Shown one piece after another: positions 56,990-64,000 of a stretch of DNA of 64,000 nucleotides. Source of the DNA: Ryuthela nishihirai (lineage: Eukaryota > Arthropoda > Arachnida > Araneae > Heptathelidae); the NCBI GenBank assembly GCA_038380435.1, contig JAWZYU010000008.1, positions 75,716,020 through 75,780,019 of the forward strand, written 5' to 3'. The notes beneath the pieces are model-generated. The model was given only the letters and a program-made list of their open reading frames with translations. It was not told the DNA's origin and did no database searches. The number at the start of each line of letters is the position of its first letter. Position 1 is the first letter of the stretch. The translations under genes and the position numbers were made by a program.

Positions 56990-57495
56990 TTGCAGTATAA
57001 CATTGCACCTTCCGTTTAAGGTTTCTGAAAAGGTTGTTGAATTGAAAAATGCATTAAATATAAGTTTAATATTTTTTCTGTATTACTATTACTGGAATTC
57101 TGAAAGGGAGGGGCACTCCCTTAGATTTGGCCGTGCCTCCAACTCTCAATGCTGGTTTCTTAATTTCCTGTCAGACTTTCTATATCTTTCAGCTACCATC
57201 GTCAAGAAAGAGGTGGGAAAATAATCTGGGCATTGGTCGGAGTTAAGTTAAATTATCATAAAAAAACAATTAGCAAAAAAAAAAAAACCACATTCTTTGT
57301 GGTCTACTGTTGAACACTTTCAACATGTGGGAAAGACTGAAAGAAAAGGTGTTTGGGTTTTAGCCGAATTGTGGCATAAAATAAAGTTCGTCAGGCAACA
57401 GTTCCCTGCTAATGAGATCTTTATCGAATTGTTACTTGTGAGGAGAAATACGTTCTTCATTTCATTTCCAAGATTCTCTTGGAAATGAGATGAAC
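56990..57495. other. Unassigned sequence
   Basis: A short hairpin atttccaaga / tcttggaaat at 57466-57488. Frames of 63-87 codons have no recognised domain. Confidence 0.3.
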
Positions 57496-57498
57496 TAT

Positions 57499-57700
57499 GA
57501 CTCTCCCGCACACGGCTCCACGGCTTAACGTCCCATCCTATGGACGGCGGCTTTTCCAAGCCAATCGGTATCCACTAACGACCGAGTGCAGAGCGGGGAG
57601 TTTTGGGAGATAAATTTCAAGGCTGCCCATGGTGTGACCATAACCTCCGGAACTGCAGATTATGGAACTGGCACACTACTGACTAAGTCCCTCCCCCAAA
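57499..57700 (-). mobile_element. SINE-A, head-side fragment
   Basis: Only the half from gactctcccgcacacgg to the decayed head (ctgactaagtccctccccc) is present; the 3' module is missing. Confidence 0.82.
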
Positions 57701-57704
57701 CATA

Positions 57705-58270
57705 GGAACTGGGTCAACTAAAATTTATATAACGGAATTATTGAACATTGCTATTTATTGAAGAATGCGATACTCAAGATATAAAATGAAACTGTGAATT
57801 TAAGAAATGGAAAAATTGCAAAGAATGGTCATAATCAATGGTAATTATTTACGACGACTAAAAGTGTGGCTCCATGAACGATTTTAGAGACAACTAAGGA
57901 AGAAATTTTGAAAAATATGTTCGACTCTTCTCTTCACGAAAGTCCACCCATCGAGATACTTCCTTTAAGCTATAACCAAAAAGCCTGTTGAGTGACGTAA
58001 AGAGAGATGGATGAGCTGCATAAAACACACAATGTGTAGAAGATGGATATTCTAAAAGATCGCAGCGAATTCCAAAGAATACCGAAGATAAAGTCTGCTC
58101 AGTTGAAGGAAATGAGAAATAGTGATGCTCTGTGAATCACGCTTTTTCCATCACTATGAAAATGATGCGTCGAAAGTACCGGAATATCCGAATAAAATGT
58201 GGTGCACCTGCAAATAATTCAGTAGGGATACACAATTCTTGTTCAAGAATACTGTTAATGCTTCCGAACT
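57705..58270. other. Unassigned sequence
   Basis: No feature recognised. Confidence 0.3.
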
Positions 58271-58313
58271 AAAGATACTGGACAGAAAAATGGAAACATT
58301 GTAAGTCAGTGGA

Positions 58314-58885
58314 GTTGGGTTGTTTTACCTCCGAGTGGCCAGGGCAAAAGGGCACCGAAGGCTCAGGGAATATTCGGGGAAGGGGACCCACTGGACAGCT
58401 ATTTGAAGAGAGATAGGAGGCTCTAGTCAAGACCACCCAGCGTGTTCCTTAACGTGCACAGGATATGTATGGTTCTCACACACAGGATGCCATGTCTTAA
58501 CGTCCCATCAGACCATAGATTCCCAACGGGGGCGATACCGCCCCCCAGTGGGCGCTGGAGCCTTCCATGGGGGCGGTATTATGATTTTTAATTGATAAAT
58601 AAACAGATAAATTAGGTACAGATAATATGCAACAATATTTTAATTCAAATAAAATTAACTATTATGGACTAGGGGGGCGTTGAATTTTTGTTCTCTTCTA
58701 AAGGGGGCGGTGGTCCAGAAAAGGTTGGGAATCACTGCATCAGACAGACGGCGGCCTTTCCAAGTTCTCTATTAACTACTACTATTTTTTAGTTTTTGCG
58801 AAAGTCCACACTGGTCCAGGCGGATCTTGGACCTGGGAAATGCAGATTACGAGCCTGGCGAGCTACTAAGTGCTACCCCCACCCC
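58314..58885 (-). mobile_element. SINE-A, old, split by a hAT MITE
   Basis: 3' part 58314-58513, then head-side part from 58738 to about 58885 (agcctggcgagctactaag). Several internal deletions. Confidence 0.85.
58514..58737. mobile_element. hAT-type MITE, 224 bp
   Basis: Ends CATAGATTCCCAAC and GTTGGGAATCACTG are inverted repeats. The perfect 8-bp TSD catcagac (58506-58513 and 58738-58745) is SINE sequence. G-rich blocks (gggggcg) near both ends. No coding. Confidence 0.93.
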
Positions 58886-59585
58886 CCCTCCCGTTCCTAC
58901 AAAACAATGAAGAGTCGGATTCGCAGATCCCTAATTTCTGCAATAAACGTTTTATAGGAAAATAGGACTAGATAAATTTAAATCTCATTCAAATCTATCT
59001 AAATCTCAATTTTCAACAATATTTGTTGGATATTTAAAGACGTATGGAATCTTAAATACTTAACAGCAGCAAAGTCAGGCCTAATAAACTTGTTTAAAAT
59101 TGACTATTATTGAACGAGGTATTTGTACAAAATTCCAAAAGATAAACTTTTAAACTATTTAATAACATAAAAGTTTTAATTAACTTCTGATGTGTATTCT
59201 TATGATTGACATCTCTATTATCCAATATTCAAACTTCTATAACTCTTTAAGTACTGAACAGATATTGTTCAAAATCGAAATTTAGACAATTTAACATCTT
59301 ATATTGATTACTCATATGTTCCCTTAAAAATTTATTGAACCAGTTACGGAGCCACGAATTTGATTTCCCATTGACATAAGATGAGGATGTTTCACTTTTT
59401 TTGTTCATTGCTTGTATTTCATAACATCACCGCATCTATTCTGAGAACGGCGTATTTTACACGATTACGCTATCAAAATATTTATGATCTAAATTTTGCA
59501 GATTGAGGGTTCTTCCATTTGATGTCATAGTTGAATCGATGTTTCTCAACGGAATAAAAATGCATCTCGGTTACAAAGCAGAGGG

Positions 59586-59963
59586 TTGGGTTGTTTTACC
59601 TCTGAGCGGCACTTTTTTGCACACCATGGGCTAAATGGCCAGGTCACATGGACCCTGAAGGCTCAGAGAAGGTTGGGGGAGGGGACCCACTGGAATAGCT
59701 GTTGGGAGACAGATGGTAGCCTCCCGTCAAGGCCATCCAGCGTGTTCTTTAACGTGCACAGGGTATGGCTCTCCCGCACACGGGGCCACGGCTTAACGTC
59801 CCATCCGACGGACGGCGGCCTTTCCAAGCCCATCGGTGTCCCCTACTGACAGCGGGCAGGGAATTTTGCGGAGATAAATCTCAACGCTGACCCAGCTGGG
59901 ACTCGAACCTGGGAACTACAGATTACGAGCCTGGCGCGCTACCGACTGAGCCACCCCCGCCCC
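59586..59963 (-). mobile_element. SINE-A, full-length
   Basis: Perfect 14-bp TSD tacaaagcagaggg (59572-59585 and 59964-59977). Confidence 0.95.
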
Positions 59964-60239
59964 TACAAAGCAGAGGGATCCTGCATAGTTTACTTTTTGT
60001 ACCATGTAATACAACTATGGAAATGAGCAGTCAAAGCATAATAGGCTGGATAAGTTTAGTTTAAATCAATTCAGCAAAACAATAAGTGAATTCTAACCAA
60101 AATTAACGTTTAAAGTGCGCAAGAAAATAATAACCCAAACCAGAGGACGATAAAATAATAAAGAATTATCCGACACAACAATAAACAACAAGTAAAAAAC
60201 ATTTTGAAAGAATTCTGGGAAGACAATGAAATCTTGCAA

Positions 60240-60441
60240 AAAAAAATAAATACCCCCTCAAGCAGCTGCTTGCCACAGAGGTCTGACAGGAGCCCGTCAG
60301 TTTATATGCCATAGTAGATCTGTGAGGTTGGCAAGACCTCAGCAGAAAAACGACACATACATCCATGCCTTACCCGGGACTCGAACCCAGGTCCCTTAGA
60401 TCAGTAGCCAAGCGCGCTAACCACTCGGCCACGGGACGGCT
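60240..60441 (-). mobile_element. SINE-B, full-length
   Basis: Complete head (cactcggccacgggacgg) and body with ATTT-rich tail. TSD unclear in A-rich flanks. Confidence 0.92.
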
Positions 60442-60553
60442 ACTGAAAATAAATTTAAAAAAAGCTCAAACTGAAACCTATATTTCAAAGAAAAGCAGGA
60501 AACAGAGTAAAGGCAAGAACTCAAATAGGGTTATTTGAAAAAAAAGCACAGGT

Positions 60554-60877
60554 TGGGTTGTTTTACCTCTGAGCCGCACTTTTTGCACACCATGGACTAA
60601 ATGGTCAGGTCACATGGACCCCGAAGGCTCAGAGAAGGTTGGGGGAGGGGACCCACTGGAACAGCTGTTGGGAGACAGATGGTAGCCTCCCGTCAAGGCC
60701 ATCCAGCGTGTTCTTTAACGTGCACAGGGTATGGCTCTCCCGCACACGGGGCCACGGCTTAAAGTCCCATCCGACGGAAGGCGACCTTTCCAAGCCCATC
60801 GGTGTCCCCTACTGACCGTGGACAGGGCGGGGAATTTCGCTGAGCCACCCCCGCCCCAACTGAGCCACCCCCGCCCA
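60554..60877 (-). mobile_element. SINE-A with most of the head deleted
   Basis: TSD aaaaagcacagg-like on both sides. Sequence jumps from gcggggaatttcgc to ctgagccacccccgccc, and that last block is then repeated. Box B and the anticodon region are gone. Confidence 0.9.
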
Positions 60878-60879
60878 AA

Positions 60880-61385
60880 AAGCACAGGAATAAATTAAAG
60901 AATTAAGAGATTTATTTGTTATAACCCAGAAATGATAAGTAAGAGGGAGCGTTTAGATTGCTTGACATGTGGGGCAGAAGAAATCAGAATCTAATCTCAG
61001 ATTCCGATTTCTTTTGCTATCTAGTGAAAGAGAGATTTTCTCTCTCTCGTTTTACACCTTTCCAATTTTGAAACAAACCACTAAAATGCCAATTTTTAGC
61101 ATTCTAAATTTCTAATTCTAAATTGTATTTTTGGCATAAGTAATTCTTCCAATTTTTGTTGGTCATTATCTCTGTAACGAACTCTAATAATCTTAGCCAT
61201 TTTTAATCTTATCAGGCTCAAGTTTTGTACTCAGACTCTCAATTTGATTTTCACAAAACACATACACAAATAATAAAGTCACTCACGCTAAAGTATTATT
61301 TAAAAAAAAAAATCAATCCATAGTAAATACATAGATTACCTGTAGATATAGGATTCAAAAAATACTTATGCGGAAAAAAAAAAGA
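60880..61385. other. Unassigned sequence with short imperfect palindromes
   Basis: Imperfect inverted repeat agaaatcagaatct / agattccgatttct near 60978-61012, and a TC-rich stretch near 61025-61050. No element recognised. Confidence 0.35.
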
Positions 61386-61390
61386 CTTTT

Positions 61391-61485
61391 TGCCGATGGT
61401 GCGAGATTTGAACTCAGGTCTCTCTCCAGATATCTGCCAAAGTGTACTCTGGAGATGCATTGGTTCGAGTCCCGCAGCGTCGGCA
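61391..61485. repeat. Head-to-head tRNA-like 3' halves
   Basis: TGCCGATGGTGCGAGATTTG at 61391 is similar to the complement of the right side, which reads GGTTCGAGTCCCGCAGCG then TCGGCA. The right side looks like the T arm and acceptor strand of a tRNA. The left looks like a decayed inverse of it. No complete cloverleaf can be formed. Confidence 0.5.
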
Positions 61486-61525
61486 ATTTACGAGATTGAA
61501 TTTTTCACACATACAAGTTTTCAGT

Positions 61526-61795
61526 TGTTAGGTTGTTTTTCCTCTGAGCGGCACTTTTTTGCACGAGAAAATTGACGGAGGGGACGCACTGGACAGCTGT
61601 TAGGAGACAGAATGGAAGCCTCTGTAAAGGGCATCCAGCGTGTTCTTTAATATGAACAGGGTATGGCTCTCCCGCACATGGGGGCCATAGCTTAACATCA
61701 CATACAATGGAAGGCGGCCTTTCCAAGCCTATTGGTTTGGACCCCCTACTGGTCAAGGGCAGGGTGGGGAGTTTTGCGGAGATAAATCTCAACGA
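61526..61795 (-). mobile_element. SINE-A, with internal deletion, head missing
   Basis: 3' end present, then a jump from ttttttgcacgag to ggaggggacgcac. Ends at agataaatctcaacg, before the tRNA head. Confidence 0.85.
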
Positions 61796-61796
61796 G

Positions 61797-61928
61797 AGCA
61801 TAAAATAATAATAATAAAATAAATGCCCCCCTCAAGCAGCTGCTGTGAGGATGGCGGGACCTCAGCAGAAAAAACGATACGAATATCCATGCTCTATCTG
61901 GGGCTCGAACCCATGTCCCTTACGACAG
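61797..61928 (-). mobile_element. SINE-B with internal deletion
   Basis: Tail (AATA repeats), ccctcaagcagctgc, then a jump to tgtgaggatggc, and a box B region (ggggctcgaacccatg). The body centre is deleted. Confidence 0.82.
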
Positions 61929-61933
61929 CTTTA

Positions 61934-62305
61934 TGGGTTGTTTTACCTATGAGTGGCACTTGCACTTTTTTGCACACAATGAGCTAAATGGCCAGGTCAC
62001 ATGAACTCCGAAAGTTCAGAGAAGGTTGGAGACTCAATAGAATAGCTGTTGGGAGACAGACTCCCGTCAAGGCCATCCAGTGTGTTCTTTAACATGCACA
62101 AGGAATGGCTCTCCCGCACACAGACCACGACTTAACGTCCCATCCGACGGACGGTGGCATTTCCAAGCCCATCGGTGTTCTCTGATCGTGAGCAGGGCGG
62201 AGTATTTTGCGGAGATAAATCTCAAAGCTGGCCCCGCTGGGACTCGAACCTGGGAACTGTAGATTACGAGCCTGGCGCGCTACCAACTGAGCCACCCCCG
62301 CCCCT
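61934..62305 (-). mobile_element. SINE-A, near full-length
   Basis: Complete order of blocks with scattered losses, head intact (cctggcgcgctaccaactg). TSD unclear. Confidence 0.9.
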
Positions 62306-62340
62306 AAAAATGATGGCATTATAGAACAATCTGATTGGTC

Positions 62341-62525
62341 TCGATGTGAGGTTACCGTCTCCTAGCAGCTGTCTAGTGAGGCCTTTTCTCCCAACCTACT
62401 CTGAAACCTCGGAGTCCTTGCGATCTGGCCATTTAGCCCATTATGTGAAAAAAAAGTGCCACTCAGGGGTAAAACAACCCAAACCAAGAGGCGTTGTGCG
62501 CTACCGATTGAGCCGTTCCCGCCTC
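62341..62525 (+). mobile_element. SINE-A fragments in opposite orientation
   Basis: Forward 3' module 62341-62485 ends AACAACCCAAACC, then directly follows a reverse head remnant (62500-62525, gcgctaccgattgagccg). Confidence 0.75.
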
Positions 62526-63140
62526 GCAATAATGCAGAAAGCATTTTGAAACTGATTTGACTTCCATTGAGAATCCAGACGAGCTTTTTCTCCCCTTGTT
62601 TTTAATGTAATTAGTAGACCCGGTGAATAGAGAACCGCGAAGCATTGGCGGGTTTTCAAGAACGTCGTTAGAGTCGCAATTTGGCGGGAAGCTAATGAAA
62701 AGAACATTTACAACACAGAAGGCCTTCCTCTGCTGCTTTTTTAATGTCTTGCTGCGGTACACAGCGCGACGAAGCAAATTAACACACACAAAAAATAAGA
62801 ACAACTCAAAGCGTGGACTTGACGAAACATGTTGAACAGATATAAAAGTGCTCCATTTTACACACCCTACAAAAGAGCAACTTGAATTTCTTGTCCGACG
62901 ATTTTTTTTTTTCTTGAGACTCGTACATTTTTGACGTTTTTAACATGATCTAAAGGTCATTAAAACTGAATTAATACAAGAAACGATCACTATGAGGTAC
63001 ATCTTGTAATATCGTTTAAGGAATTTTCTCTTTTTTAAGTTTTCTTTATAGAAATATTATTTTATTATTTTCTGTTACGAAACAACAAAATTTGAAAAAC
63101 TGCCTGTTAAGTTTTGAATAAAGCCGTAAGGACGTTTTGC
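62526..63140. other. Unassigned sequence
   Basis: Opposed frames of 70-113 codons overlap each other and have no recognised domain. Confidence 0.3.
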
Positions 63141-63141
63141 T

Positions 63142-63497
63142 GTTTGGGTTGTTTCACCCCTGACCGGCACTTTTTTACGGGGCTAAATGGCCAGTTCACA
63201 AGGACCCCTAAAGCTCAAAGAAGGTTGTGGGAAGGGGACCAATTGGACAGCTGGGCAGTCTCCGGTTAAGTTCATCCAGCGTATTTTTTAAAGTGCACAG
63301 TGCGTCTCTCCCGCATACGGGGCCACGGTTTTACATCCCATCCGACGGACGGAGGCATTTCGAGTCCATCGGTGCCCCCTACTGAATAAGGCCAGGGCGT
63401 GAAGTTTTGCAGAGAAATCTCAACGCTGGCAAAAGAGTGATTCGAACCTGGGAACTGCAGATTACAAGCCTCGCGCCATACTGAACTGATCCACCTT
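63142..63497 (-). mobile_element. SINE-A, old, near full-length
   Basis: All blocks in order but diverged (cccctgaccggcac, gtgattcgaacctggg). The head ends actgatccacctt. Confidence 0.85.
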
Positions 63498-63622
63498 AAC
63501 GGGAGGCTACCATCTGTCTCCTAACAGCTGTCCAATGTTTTACCTTCTCTGAACCCTCGGGGTCCTTGTGACCTGGCCATTTAAGTTTATTGTGTGCAAA
63601 AAATGCCGCTCAGAGGGGCATA
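63498..63622 (+). mobile_element. SINE-A 3' fragment
   Basis: Forward fragment from aacgggaggctaccatctgt to tgccgctcagagg, abutting the previous copy head-on. Confidence 0.82.
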
Positions 63623-63786
63623 ATCTGCCAGATCTATTTAATTATTTCAGATATTGAAACATAAATCTTCAAAAGACAAACTTCATGATGTGAAATCTGT
63701 AACAGAAAATATTGATATAGGTGCATTTTAAACAAAACATTGTAATTAAAATGAATCCATTGGAATAAAACGTTATTGAACGGAAG

Positions 63787-64000
63787 GGTTGGGTTGTTTT
63801 ACCTCTGAGCGGCACTTTTTTGCACACAATGGGCTAAATGGCCAGGTCACAAGGACCCCGAAGGCTCAGAGAAGTTTGGGGGAGGGGACCCACTGGAACA
63901 GCTGTTGGGAGACAGATGGTAGCCTCCCGTCAAGGCCATCCAGCGTGTTCTTTAACGTGCACAGGGTATGGCTCTCCCGCACACGGGGCCACGGCTTAAC
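63787..64000 (-). mobile_element. SINE-A, cut by window end
   Basis: 3' end to the gccacggcttaac block; the rest lies outside the window. Close to consensus, so probably young. Confidence 0.93.

Larger units (their letters stand above)
58272..59414. mobile_element. PAL10: long-inverted-repeat TA element with nested inserts
   Basis: Left end AAGATACTGGACAGAAAAA after TA (58270-58271); right end ttcattgcttg before TA (59415-59416). Same subtype as PAL4. It contains a SINE-A that contains a hAT MITE. Confidence 0.8.

Noticed and set aside
59586..59849. A recurring protein-like frame of 60-130 codons with segments such as FTSERHFFAHHGLNGQ and LPSRPSSVFFNVHRVW, found all over the window on both strands.
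   Set aside because: These are translations of SINE-A in several frames. They follow SINE copies exactly, with stops and frame changes that differ copy to copy, and appear on both strands.

Overview
This is a repeat-dominated stretch of a eukaryotic (animal) nuclear genome. It is AT-rich, with no operons, no bacterial signals and no host gene I can defend. Transposon content (tRNA-derived SINEs, an RTE-like LINE, mariner, Tc1, hAT and Polinton/Maverick remnants) points to an invertebrate, most plausibly an arthropod such as an arachnid. That assignment is inference; nothing here fixes the species. I recognise no intact cellular protein-coding gene, rRNA or functional tRNA gene. Most apparent reading frames are translations of one SINE family and are not genes.

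The window is carpeted by one tRNA-derived SINE, called SINE-A here: about 385 bp, with a tRNA-like head carrying box A TGGCTCAGTCGG and box B GGTTCGAGTCC, and a 3' end close to AAACAACCCAACCC. There are roughly 55 full, truncated or chained copies, many with 10-15 bp target-site duplications (TSDs). A second tRNA-derived SINE (SINE-B, about 200 bp, ending in an ATTT-rich tail) has about ten copies. A third family, called PAL here, consists of TA-flanked non-autonomous elements whose two halves are long inverted repeats of each other, so each can fold into a hairpin.

Layout: 1-5.7 kb, SINEs and PAL1, which holds a dead mariner (2775-4623) that itself holds a SINE-A and a SINE-B. 6.4-7.6 kb, 3' part of an RTE-like LINE. 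8.9-15.8 kb, PAL2, PAL3, a hAT deletion derivative (11429-12031) and SINEs. 19.2-20.2 kb, PAL4. 23.2-26.4 kb, a stack of PAL5 > hAT-type MITE > larger hAT element > three SINEs. 27.7-28.2 kb, a solo LTR. 28.7-31.8 kb, a 3.08-kb palindromic Polinton/Maverick derivative inserted in a SINE-A with a 6-bp TSD. 34-37 kb, SINE-in-SINE insertions and a 24-bp dead-on-arrival SINE insertion. 38.1-39.2 kb, a Tc1 transposase pseudogene. 42.8-43.0 kb, a 40-bp minisatellite born inside a SINE. 45.6-51.4 kb, PAL7 split by a near full-length LINE that is itself interrupted by SINEs. 51.9-53.4 kb, PAL8 and PAL9. 53.9-54.9 kb, a tandem array of SINE 3' modules. 55.0-57.0 kb, a second Tc1 with a triple-tailed SINE. 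58.3-59.4 kb, PAL10 holding a SINE-A that holds a hAT MITE. 59.5-64 kb, more SINEs.

The nested insertions give a relative chronology: PAL elements, mariner and LINE are older; hAT and Polinton are intermediate; SINE-A was active late and probably for a long time. The most unusual items are the snap-back-like Polinton derivative, the repeated chaining of SINE-A 3' modules at one junction, and several perfect short hairpins that no family explains.
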